Assembly (NCBI RefSeq): GCF_003002955.1
Contig: NZ_PVTJ01000008.1
Coordinates: forward strand, 62,001-126,000
Reading direction: 5' to 3'
DNA length: 64,000 nt
Source of the DNA: Glycomyces artemisiae
GTDB lineage: Bacteria; Actinomycetota; Actinomycetes; Mycobacteriales; Micromonosporaceae
The notes beneath the pieces are model-generated. The model did no database searches and was not told the origin of the DNA. It worked only from the letters and a program-made list of their open reading frames with translations. The first letter of the stretch is position 1, and each line of letters opens with the position of its first letter. Below, one piece after another: positions 36,524-44,324 of this stretch. The position numbers were made by a program, and so were the translations under genes.

Positions 36524-36557
36524 CCGGTCCCCGGCGAACCTGAACGCGGGGGACCGG
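36524..36557 (+). terminator. Hairpin after the S41 peptidase gene
   Basis: CCGGTCCCC (36524-36532) pairs perfectly with GGGGACCGG (36549-36557) around a 16-nt loop, 15 bases after the stop. No T-tract. Likely terminator. Confidence 0.55.
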
Positions 36558-36664
36558 GGCGGCGGCGTATCGTGTGGCGCACCGAGGGGCGGCAAAGACC
36601 ACCGCCCCGCCCATACCGGTCGCACCCCGCCCAGATGTCCCCGAACCCCGTAAGGAGACCTCAC

Positions 36665-37912
36665 TTGCAGCGCACCACCAGGATGCTCGGCGTCATCAAC
36701 CTCCTCATGGAAGGCCAGCGCCGCGGCGAATCACGCGGCAACGACAAAGTGGACGCCGTCTTCGACAAGCTGACCGCCAAGGCCCGCAAGGACTCCGGCA
36801 CCACCGACCTGGTCCTGTCCGACGAGGACGCCGCCATCATGGAGAGCCTGCGGTTCCTCCTCCACTGCTGGGCCGCCACCCCCGCCCTCTCCGGCGTCGG
36901 CTGGCGCTCCGCGAAGGACATGGTCGAGGCCCGCATCTCCAACCTGCTCACCGTCCGCCGCCTGCAAGCCCAGCACCCGCAGGTCCGCGACGAGGTCGTC
37001 GAGCGCCCCATCTTCGTCCTCGGCCTGCCCCGCACCGCCACCACGCTCACCCAGCACATCATCGCCGGGTCCGACCACGCCCGCGCCCCGTACCTGTGGG
37101 AGATGTACTACCTCGGCCTCGAACCCGACGCCGAGGAGCGCCAGCGGCGCATCCGCAAGACCCAGAAGCGCCTCGACATGACCCTCCTCATGTCCAAGAC
37201 CTGGCAGCACATCCACCCCACCAACGCCGAATGGCCCGAAGAGGACTACTGGCTCAAGTTCCACGCCACGTTCCACACCACCGTCGCGCCCCTCCCCGGC
37301 TACCTCGACTGGTACCGCACCGAGTACGACCGCGACACCGACTTCCGGTTCGTGCGCGACGCCCTCCAGGTCCTCCAGGCCGGGCGCCCCCGCCAGCGCT
37401 GGGTCCTCAAGCACCCCGGGAACCTCTTCAACCTCGACTCGATCCTCCGCGTCTTCCCCGACGCCCAGATCGTCCTCACCCACCGCGACCCCAACACCGT
37501 CATGTCCTCGCTGTGCTCCATGGTGGAGAGCCTCTACAGCATCCACCTCAAGCGCGGCGCCGTCGACCCCCGGGCCATCGGCCGCCAGTGGCTCCACGAG
37601 CTCGCCTCCGGCATGGACCAGTGCCGCCGCGTGCGCGCCGAGAACGCCCGCCCCGGCCGCTTCATCGACGTCAAGTACCACCGCCTCACCGGCTCCCCCC
37701 ACAGCGCCGTCCCCGACCTGTTCCGCCAGCTCGACCTCCCCTGGGGCCCCGACGACGAGGCCCGCCTCGACGAGCACCTCACCCGCACCGGCCAGGGCGG
37801 CGGCCGCGACGGCGTCCGCCGCCACGAGCACTCCCTCATGGGCTACGGCCTCGACCCCACCGAAGTCGACGACGCCTTCGGCAGCGACTACATGCGCCTC
37901 GCCGCCGGCTGA
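36665..37912 (+). CDS. Sulfotransferase family protein
   Basis: A 415-residue sulfotransferase using PAPS as donor. The 5'-phosphosulfate-binding loop is RPIFVLGLPRTATTLTQHI (about residues 108-127), and the 3'-phosphate-binding strand is DAQIVLTHRDPNTVMSSLCS. The start is TTG, chosen because AAGGAG lies seven bases upstream; no ATG fits. The gene stands alone, followed 17 bases later by a nucleotidyltransferase gene. Acceptor (lipid, carbohydrate or metabolite) not predictable. Confidence 0.87.
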   Translation: MQRTTRMLGVINLLMEGQRRGESRGNDKVDAVFDKLTAKARKDSGTTDLVLSDEDAAIMESLRFLLHCWAATPALSGVGWRSAKDMVEARISNLLTVRRLQAQHPQVRDEVVERPIFVLGLPRTATTLTQHIIAGSDHARAPYLWEMYYLGLEPDAEERQRRIRKTQKRLDMTLLMSKTWQHIHPTNAEWPEEDYWLKFHATFHTTVAPLPGYLDWYRTEYDRDTDFRFVRDALQVLQAGRPRQRWVLKHPGNLFNLDSILRVFPDAQIVLTHRDPNTVMSSLCSMVESLYSIHLKRGAVDPRAIGRQWLHELASGMDQCRRVRAENARPGRFIDVKYHRLTGSPHSAVPDLFRQLDLPWGPDDEARLDEHLTRTGQGGGRDGVRRHEHSLMGYGLDPTEVDDAFGSDYMRLAAG

Positions 37913-37929
37913 CCGGTACCCTCGCGCAC

Positions 37930-38424
37930 ATGATCGGACCGCAGCAGGTGCTCGCCCTCCTCGACCGGATCGGCGGCGCCGGAGTCGACGTGTGGATCGG
38001 CGGCGGCTGGGGCGTCGACGCCCTCCTGCACGAGCAGACCCGCCCCCACCGCGACCTCGACCTCATGCACCGCGCAGAGCACGAACCCGCCCTGCTCGAC
38101 CTGCTGCGCTCCCTCGGCTACGCCGAGACCCTCGACTGGCGTCCGGTCCGGTTCGTCATGACCGGACCGGACGGCATCGAGATCGACTGCCACCCGCTCC
38201 GCTTCGCCGCCGACGGCTCCGCCGTCCAGGCCGCCCCTGAACCAGCCGAGCCGTTCCGCTACCCCGCGGCATGCTTCACGACCGGCGTCATCGGCGGCAC
38301 CCCCGTCCCCTGCCTTTCCGCCGAGCAGCAGGCCCACTTCCACCAGGGGTACGAGCCCGCCGAACGCGACCTCCACGACATGGCCCGCCTCCGCGACAGG
38401 TTCGGCATCGCCACGCACTTCTGA
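37930..38424 (+). CDS. Nucleotidyltransferase of aminoglycoside/lincosamide adenylyltransferase type
   Basis: A 164-residue protein of the ANT(2'')/Lnu-like nucleotidyltransferase fold. The signature VWIGGGWGVDALLHEQTRPHRDLDLM holds the GGW and the two metal-binding Asp residues (DLDL), and a third acidic residue is in IEIDCHPL. The C-terminal part is shorter than in clinically known enzymes. The family adenylylates aminoglycosides or lincosamides, but environmental members often have other substrates, so drug resistance is only a possibility. Confidence 0.83.
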   Translation: MIGPQQVLALLDRIGGAGVDVWIGGGWGVDALLHEQTRPHRDLDLMHRAEHEPALLDLLRSLGYAETLDWRPVRFVMTGPDGIEIDCHPLRFAADGSAVQAAPEPAEPFRYPAACFTTGVIGGTPVPCLSAEQQAHFHQGYEPAERDLHDMARLRDRFGIATHF

Positions 38425-38441
38425 CCCCTACCGACACTGCT

Positions 38442-41400
38442 TCACCTGAAGTCGCGGGACGGCGCCGACGGGCTGTTCAGGTCCAGCTCGACCAGCTTGT
38501 ACGCCACGACCATCGGCATCGCGCTCCGGTGCGCGTCGACGGCCTTCTCGATCGTGCCCTTGATGCGCAGGGCCTTCGCCACGGTCGCGACCGACTGCCA
38601 CCGCTTCCACAATCCTTGCGAGCACACCACGTTCGCGATGCCCGTCTCGTCCTCCAAGCTCAGGAACGTCACGCCCTTCGCGGTCGAGGGGCGCTGTCGG
38701 TGGGTGACGATCCCGGCGATCTCGACCCGCTTGCCGTCCTTCATGTGCGGGAGCCGCCGGGCCGGGAGCACGCCGTCGGCGTCGAGCCCCGCCCGCACCA
38801 GCTCCATCGGGTGCGTCTCCACCGACAGGCCCAGGCCCGTGTAGTCGGCGCGCGCCAGCTCGGCCGCGCTCATCCCCGGCAGCGTCGGCGGCGGCGCGGC
38901 CGGGCCCGTGCCCGGGATCGTCCCGGGCCGCTCGTCCACCGTGCCCGCCGCCCACAGGGCCTTGCGCCGGTCGGCCTCCAGGCTCCCCAGCGCCCCGGCG
39001 ACCGCGAGCTTCTCCATCCGCGCCCGGTCCAGCCCCGCCCGCCGCGCCAGGTCCGCCAGCGACGCGAACGGCCCCTCCTCCCGCGCCGCCGCGATCCGCT
39101 TCCCCGCGTCGGCGCCGAGCCCCTTGACGTTGTCGAGCCCCAGCCGCAGGTCCGCGACCCCGTACAGCGGCGCCTCGCACGCCCGCTCGGCCGGGACCAG
39201 CGACGCGACCTCCTTGCTGGCGTTCACGTCCGGGGCCAGCACCTCGATCCCGTGCCGCTGCGCGTCGGCGATGAGCGACGCGGGGGAGTAGAACCCCATC
39301 GGCTGGCTCGCCAGCAGCCCCGCGTAGAACGCGGCCGGGTACCGGCACTTCAGCCACGCCGAGGCGTACACCAGGTGCGCGAACGACGCCGCGTGCGACT
39401 CGGGGAACCCGAAGTCCGCGAACGACTTCAACTGGTCGTAGATCTGATCCGCCTGCGCGCCTTCGATACCGCGTTCTCTCATCCCCGCGTACAGGCGTGC
39501 CTTCAGCTCCTCCATGCGCTCGGCGGACCGCTTCGCGCCCATGGCCCGGCGCAGCTGGTCGGCCTCCCCGCCGTTGAACCCCGCCGCCACGATCGCGATC
39601 TGCATGAGCTGCTCCTGGAACAGCGGCACCCCGTACGTCTTCGCGAGCGTCTCGTGCAGGATCTCCGGCACCTGCTCGCGCCACGGCTCGCCGTGCCGCC
39701 GCCGCAGGTACGGGTGAACCGCCCCGCCCTGGATCGGCCCCGGCCGGATGAGCGCCACCTCCGCGACGAGGTCGTTAAACACCCTGGGGCGCAAGCGGGG
39801 CAGCGTCGCCATCTGCGCCCGCGACTCCACCTGGAACACGCCCACGGTGTCGGCCCGGCACAGCATCTCGTAGACCTCGGGCTCGTCCGGCGGCAGCTTC
39901 CACAGGCGCACCTCCCGCCCGTGGAAGTCCCGCACCAGGTCGGACATGCGGTGCAGCGCCTCCAGCATCCCCAGGCCCAGCAGGTCGAACTTCACCAGGT
40001 GCGCGTCGGCGCAGTCCTCCTTGTCCCACTGGAGGACCGTGCGGTCCTTCATGCGCGCGGGCTCGACCGGCACGACCTGGCTCACCGGCTCCTCGGTGAG
40101 CACCATCCCGCCCGGGTGGATGCCCAGGTGCTGCGGCAGGTCCCGCAGCTCGCCCGCGAGCGCCTGCACGTCTTCCGGGATGCCCTCGGCCTCACCGGGA
40201 TCGATCCCGCTCCACCGGTGCAGCCGCTTCGACCACGCCACCGCCTGGTCGTGCCCGTACCCCAGGGCCTTCGCCGCGTCCCGCACCGCCGACCGGGGCC
40301 GGTACGTGACCACGTTCGCCACCAGCGCCGCCCGGTCCCGCCCGTACTTCCCGTAGACGTACTGGATGACCTCCTCCCGGCGGCCCGACTCGATGTCGAT
40401 GTCGATGTCCGGCGGCCCGGTGCGCTCATCGGACAGGAACCGCTCGAACAGCAGCCCGAACGCCACCGGGTCCACATTGGTGACTCCGAGGACGTAGCAG
40501 ACCGCGCTGTTCGCCGCCGACCCCCTGCCCTGGCACAGGATGCCGCTCCGCTCGCAGAAATCGACGATGTCCGCGACGATGAGGAAGTAGCCGCTGAACT
40601 TCAGCCGCCGGATCACCCGCAGCTCCTTGTCGAGCTGCTCCCACTGCCGTGCCGTCGCCTCCCCGGGAGGCCCGTAGCGCTTCAGCGCGCCTTTCGCGGT
40701 GAGCGTCGCGAGATAGGAGAAGTCGTCGTGGTCCTCCGGGACCGAGAAGTGCGGCAGCTGCGGCTTCAGCAGCTCCAGGTCGAACGCGCACTCCCCGGCG
40801 ATCCGCACCGACTCCTCCACGGCCGCAGGGAAGTCCGCGAACCGCAGCGCCATCTCCGGGCCCGAGCGCAGGTGCGCCCCCGCGTTCGCGGGCAGGAACG
40901 GGTCGACCTGGTCCAGGGTCGTGCGGGCCCGGATCGCCGCCAGCGCCGCCGCGGCCTTGGCCCGCGCCGGGGCCGCGTAGTGGGCGTTGTTGGTCGCCAC
41001 CACCGGGACCCGGCAGCGCCGCGCCACCGCCGCGAGGGCCTCCATCCGCTCGACGTCCCCCGGCAGGTCGTGGCAGGTCAGCTCGACCGCGACGCGCTCG
41101 GCCCCGAACAGGCCGACCAGCCGCCGCAGCTCCCGCTCGGCCGCCTCGGGCCCGCCCGCGTCCAGCGCCGCGTTCAGCGGGCCCTTCCGGCAGCCGGTGA
41201 GGACCTGCCAGTGCCCGCCCGCCTCCGCCGCGAGCGCGTCGAGGTCGTAGCGGGGGCGGTCCTTCTCGCCGCCGTCGAGCTTCGCGGCCGTGATCGCCCG
41301 CGAGAGCCGCTTGTAGCCCTCGGGGTCGCGGGTGAGGACGACGAGGTGCCGCCCGACCGGGTCGGCCTGCCCGCGCCGCGCCTTCGGCATGTCGAGCCCC

Positions 41401-41603
41401 AGCTCGGCCCCGAAGACCGTCGGCAGACCCGACACCTTTGCGGCCGTGGCGAACTGGGACACCGCGTACAGGCCGTCGTGGTCGGTGATCGCCAGCCCCC
41501 GCAGCCCCAGCCGGTGCGCCTCCGCCGCCAGCGCCGCCGGGGCGTCGGCGCCGTCGGCGAACGAGTAGTGCGAATGGCAGTGCAGCTCCGCGTAGTCAGT
41601 CAT
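38442..41603 (-). CDS. dnaE2: Error-prone DNA polymerase III alpha subunit DnaE2
   Basis: A 1053-residue C-family polymerase. The N-terminal PHP domain begins YAELHCHSHYSFADGA. The palm has PDIDIDIESGRREEVIQYVY, with the catalytic Asp residues, and CQGRGSAANSAVCY; a helix-hairpin-helix region and the C-terminal OB fold (VEIAGIVTHRQRPSTAKGVTFLSLEDETGIANVVC, in parts) follow. DnaE2 is the SOS-induced translesion polymerase. Its start overlaps imuB by eight bases, completing the imuA-imuB-dnaE2 mutasome operon. Confidence 0.97.
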   Translation of the reverse strand: MTDYAELHCHSHYSFADGADAPAALAAEAHRLGLRGLAITDHDGLYAVSQFATAAKVSGLPTVFGAELGLDMPKARRGQADPVGRHLVVLTRDPEGYKRLSRAITAAKLDGGEKDRPRYDLDALAAEAGGHWQVLTGCRKGPLNAALDAGGPEAAERELRRLVGLFGAERVAVELTCHDLPGDVERMEALAAVARRCRVPVVATNNAHYAAPARAKAAAALAAIRARTTLDQVDPFLPANAGAHLRSGPEMALRFADFPAAVEESVRIAGECAFDLELLKPQLPHFSVPEDHDDFSYLATLTAKGALKRYGPPGEATARQWEQLDKELRVIRRLKFSGYFLIVADIVDFCERSGILCQGRGSAANSAVCYVLGVTNVDPVAFGLLFERFLSDERTGPPDIDIDIESGRREEVIQYVYGKYGRDRAALVANVVTYRPRSAVRDAAKALGYGHDQAVAWSKRLHRWSGIDPGEAEGIPEDVQALAGELRDLPQHLGIHPGGMVLTEEPVSQVVPVEPARMKDRTVLQWDKEDCADAHLVKFDLLGLGMLEALHRMSDLVRDFHGREVRLWKLPPDEPEVYEMLCRADTVGVFQVESRAQMATLPRLRPRVFNDLVAEVALIRPGPIQGGAVHPYLRRRHGEPWREQVPEILHETLAKTYGVPLFQEQLMQIAIVAAGFNGGEADQLRRAMGAKRSAERMEELKARLYAGMRERGIEGAQADQIYDQLKSFADFGFPESHAASFAHLVYASAWLKCRYPAAFYAGLLASQPMGFYSPASLIADAQRHGIEVLAPDVNASKEVASLVPAERACEAPLYGVADLRLGLDNVKGLGADAGKRIAAAREEGPFASLADLARRAGLDRARMEKLAVAGALGSLEADRRKALWAAGTVDERPGTIPGTGPAAPPPTLPGMSAAELARADYTGLGLSVETHPMELVRAGLDADGVLPARRLPHMKDGKRVEIAGIVTHRQRPSTAKGVTFLSLEDETGIANVVCSQGLWKRWQSVATVAKALRIKGTIEKAVDAHRSAMPMVVAYKLVELDLNSPSAPSRDFR

Positions 41604-42981
41604 ACCAGCCCACCGCCCGCCACCGGCCGTCCTCGCGGACCAGCAGGGCCGCGCTCCCGTCGGCCAGCTCCACCTGGAGCCGCGCGTACCGGCGCGCCTC
41701 CGCGCTCCACCACCGCTCCGCCACCGGCCACGGCCCCGCCCACGCCGTGATCCGAATCCGCCTGCCCCCCAAGGACACCAGCGCCGGAGTCGCCGACAGG
41801 TCCCCGCGGGCCGCGACCGTCACCGGCGCCCCCGCCGCATCGAGGACCTCGACGTCCTCCCCGGTCCCGGTCAGCTGCGGCAGCGGGTCCGGCAGGCCGC
41901 CCGGCCACGGCCCCGACGGCGGCGCCGGGACCGGCTCGACCTCCCATGCGGCGCTGGCGTACCGCTCATCGAGGTCGCGGCCGTCGGCGGGAGCGGCGAT
42001 GCGGACGGACTCGGGGCCGAGCAGGCTCTGCGCGTGCCGCAGCGCGGCTTCGGCCTTGACGGCGGCGGCGGTCTTGGCGCCCCACAGGCCCTGCCCGGCC
42101 TGGACGAGGCCGACCAGGCCGCCGGGGGCGAGTTCGAGGGAGGTGACGGCGTTCGCGGCCGCGTCGCCGCCGTGGACGAGCGGCCCGGCGGCGAGCCAGC
42201 CCTCCAGCTGCCAGCGGACGCGGCGGGAGAGGTCGGCGGCGGTGATCGCGGGGTCGACCTGCCAGGTGCGGCGCCGCTCCAGGCCGCTGCCGGTGCGGGC
42301 GGTGACGGTGACGCGGGTGCAGGTGAGGTTGCGCTCGTCGAGGACGCGCAGGAGCCGCTCGGCGAGGGGCCGGGCCGCGAAGACGGCGTGCTCCACCGTC
42401 TCGTACGGGGTCTCGGGGGTCTCGGCGACCGTGAGCTCCGGCGCGGCCGGGCGGGGCACGAGCGGGCGGGTGAAGCGCCCGGCCGCGAGCAGCTGGGCCC
42501 GCCGCACGGGCGCGCCGAACCGCTCGGCCACGGCCTGCGGCGGGAGGTCCCGGAACGTCCCGAGCGTATCGATCCCCAAGTGCCGCAGGGTCTCGCAGGT
42601 CTCGGGCTCCACCAGGCCGGTGAAGCGGAGGTCGGTGATGTCCCTCCCGGCGAGGAACGCGGCGTCGCCGCCGGGCGGCACGATCCGGCCGTCCCGGGCG
42701 GCCAGGACCGCCGCGAACAGGCCGTCGGCGACCCCGGTGAGGCAGTCCTGCCCGACCAGGCCGGCGACGGTGTCGATGAGCCGCTCGCAGAACGCCGCCT
42801 CGTTTCCGGCCCCGGCGCGCAGCGGCACGGCCGCGGAACCGATCTCCAGGACCTCGACGTACGGCGTGAGCAGGTCGAGGGCCTCCAGCACCGGCTCGAA
42901 CGCGGCGGCGTCCTCGCCGTCCCAGTCGGGGAGCCGCATCACCAGGACCCGCCCCGGGGCCCGCCGGACGCGGACGGTCAT
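41596..42981 (-). CDS. imuB: ImuB, Y-family polymerase-like mutasome scaffold
   Basis: A 461-residue Y-family protein. The palm/finger-like N-terminus begins RVLVMRLPDWDGE, and I see no catalytic acidic triad of active Y-family polymerases, in line with ImuB being a non-catalytic hub that binds the beta clamp, ImuA' and DnaE2. The helix-hairpin-helix region GIDTLGTFRDLPPQAVAERFG and the little-finger-like C-terminal half are present. ATGA overlap with imuA' and an 8-base overlap with dnaE2 show tight coupling. The C-terminal Trp-rich end (PWPVAERWWSAEARRYARLQV) is typical. Confidence 0.94.
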   Translation of the reverse strand: MTVRVRRAPGRVLVMRLPDWDGEDAAAFEPVLEALDLLTPYVEVLEIGSAAVPLRAGAGNEAAFCERLIDTVAGLVGQDCLTGVADGLFAAVLAARDGRIVPPGGDAAFLAGRDITDLRFTGLVEPETCETLRHLGIDTLGTFRDLPPQAVAERFGAPVRRAQLLAAGRFTRPLVPRPAAPELTVAETPETPYETVEHAVFAARPLAERLLRVLDERNLTCTRVTVTARTGSGLERRRTWQVDPAITAADLSRRVRWQLEGWLAAGPLVHGGDAAANAVTSLELAPGGLVGLVQAGQGLWGAKTAAAVKAEAALRHAQSLLGPESVRIAAPADGRDLDERYASAAWEVEPVPAPPSGPWPGGLPDPLPQLTGTGEDVEVLDAAGAPVTVAARGDLSATPALVSLGGRRIRITAWAGPWPVAERWWSAEARRYARLQVELADGSAALLVREDGRWRAVGWYD

Positions 42982-43940
42982 CGCCGCTCACCCCGGCCCG
43001 CGCGGGCCGGGGGACCCGCCGCGCCGGGCCCGGCGGGCCGCCCGCCTTCGGAACCGGCGGTGCGGGCGTGCAGGTCCACGACCGCGGCGGCCCCGCCGCC
43101 CGGCTCGGCGGCGTGCCGCGGCTCAAGGTGCTTCTGCGGTTCCACGGCGCGGTCGCGCAGGTCGAGGACGTGCTCGGGCGGCATGCCGCCGTAGGGCCAG
43201 ATCGAGGCCCGCCGCACGCCGCCGGAGCGCCAGCGGGAGGCCACGTCGAGTTCGCAGGCGTTGATGCGCCCGGAGCCCCAGCGGCGCCCGGCGTTCTCGC
43301 GCAGGCCGTTCCAGCGGGCCCGGGACACTTGCAGCCGGGTGTCGGCCCCGGCCACGGGCCGGGTCTCCCACCACACGATGGAGGTGCCGGTGCCGCGGGC
43401 GCGCGCGGTGAGGCGCCGGGCCTGCGCGGGGCTGAGGCCCTCGCTGGGCACGACGATCACGGCGACGCCCTCGGCGAGGGTCCCGGCCGCCTCGGCGACG
43501 CGCCCCGCGGGGTCGACCAGCGCGACCCGCCCGAGGTCGACCCCGGCCGCGGTCGCCGCCAGCGGGTACACCCGCGGCAGCCCGACCAGGGCGCACCAGG
43601 CTCCGGCGGCGGTGGGGCCGGCGAGGAGGCGCCAGAGGAGGGAGGTGGCGCCGCGGCGGGTGGCGGTGATTGCGGTCACGGTTGCGAGGCCGCCGTGGGG
43701 GAGGAGGGCGGAAATGTCGGGGGTGACGGGCAGGATGGTTTTCGGGGGCCCGATGGCAGGGGAGGTGCGGCTCTCGTCGTGCGCGGCGCCGTGCGGCGCC
43801 GCCAGACCCGCCCCGGCCGTGCCGGGCGTGGCCGCAGTATCGGCACCGACCCCGGTGCCGCCTGCGGCGGCGCGGCGCAGGTCCGCGCCGGTGCGCAGGC
43901 CGAGCTCAGCGGCCAGTGCGGCCGCGACTGTGGTCGCCAC
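42978..43940 (-). CDS. imuA: ImuA'-like RecA-fold protein of the mutasome operon
   Basis: A 320-residue protein with a RecA-like core but without a recognisable Walker A (residues about 85-250; GGLATVTAITATRRGATSLLWRLLAG, VALVDPAGRVAEAAG, VAVIVVPSEGLSPAQARRL, TSIVWWETRP). The N-terminal 80 and C-terminal 60 residues are low-complexity Ala/Gly/Pro/Arg. GTG start. It is the first gene of the three-gene SOS mutagenesis operon and would bind ImuB at stalled forks. Confidence 0.88.
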   Translation of the reverse strand: MATTVAAALAAELGLRTGADLRRAAAGGTGVGADTAATPGTAGAGLAAPHGAAHDESRTSPAIGPPKTILPVTPDISALLPHGGLATVTAITATRRGATSLLWRLLAGPTAAGAWCALVGLPRVYPLAATAAGVDLGRVALVDPAGRVAEAAGTLAEGVAVIVVPSEGLSPAQARRLTARARGTGTSIVWWETRPVAGADTRLQVSRARWNGLRENAGRRWGSGRINACELDVASRWRSGGVRRASIWPYGGMPPEHVLDLRDRAVEPQKHLEPRHAAEPGGGAAAVVDLHARTAGSEGGRPAGPGAAGPPARAGRGERR

Positions 43941-44324
43941 CAGAACCCCCGTGCTGTGTCGAACATGTGTATCAAGATCAACTTACCGAACGCGGCGGCT
44001 CGCGCAACTTAAAACGGGTGTTCGATAAATCTCGCTCGGCGGGTGTGCCCGTCGCCATGCCGCCCGGACGGGTGACAATGCGGCCGCGGCCCTCGCGCGG
44101 GCCGGATTTCTGTCGGACCCCCGGGCAAGGATCGCCGCTACGGTCCCCTGGGCGGGTGGGGGTTAGGGACGGCTGTACGGCCTGCGGCACTCAGCGCTAT
44201 CAATCGAGACATGGCTATATGGGAAAGTCTGTGCTAGGGTCTGCTTACTTCTTGCAAGACCTGCAAGAAAACATCTGGGAACGGCAAGTCCAGAACAGCA
44301 GACCACGCCCCACAGGAGCCCGAC
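43941..44324. promoter_or_regulatory. 384-base divergent control region between imuA and amylase
   Basis: The imuA side holds two LexA-like sequences: TCGAACatgtGTATCA (43959-43974) and, read on the minus strand, TCGAACacccGTTTTA (44025-44010). Each keeps a perfect TCGAAC half and a degenerate second half of the actinobacterial TCGAAC-N4-GTTCGA box. The amylase side holds TAGGGT (44235-44240), a possible -10, followed by a MalR-type repeat. Between 44030 and 44210 I see nothing interpretable. Confidence 0.45.
44250..44268 (+). promoter_or_regulatory. MalR/Reg1-type operator upstream of amylase
   Basis: TCTTGCA and TGCAAGA are perfect 7-bp arms separated by 5 bases, embedding CTTGCAAG and CTGCAAG. 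Similar CTTGCAG-like repeats are the known sites for the LacI-family maltose regulator MalR/Reg1 in Streptomyces amylase promoters. It lies ten bases after the putative -10 box, where a repressor would block elongation. Confidence 0.65.

Noticed and set aside
41596..42981. Active translesion polymerase for the Y-family gene
   Set aside because: No catalytic carboxylates are visible and the gene sits between imuA and dnaE2, so the inactive ImuB scaffold is the better call.
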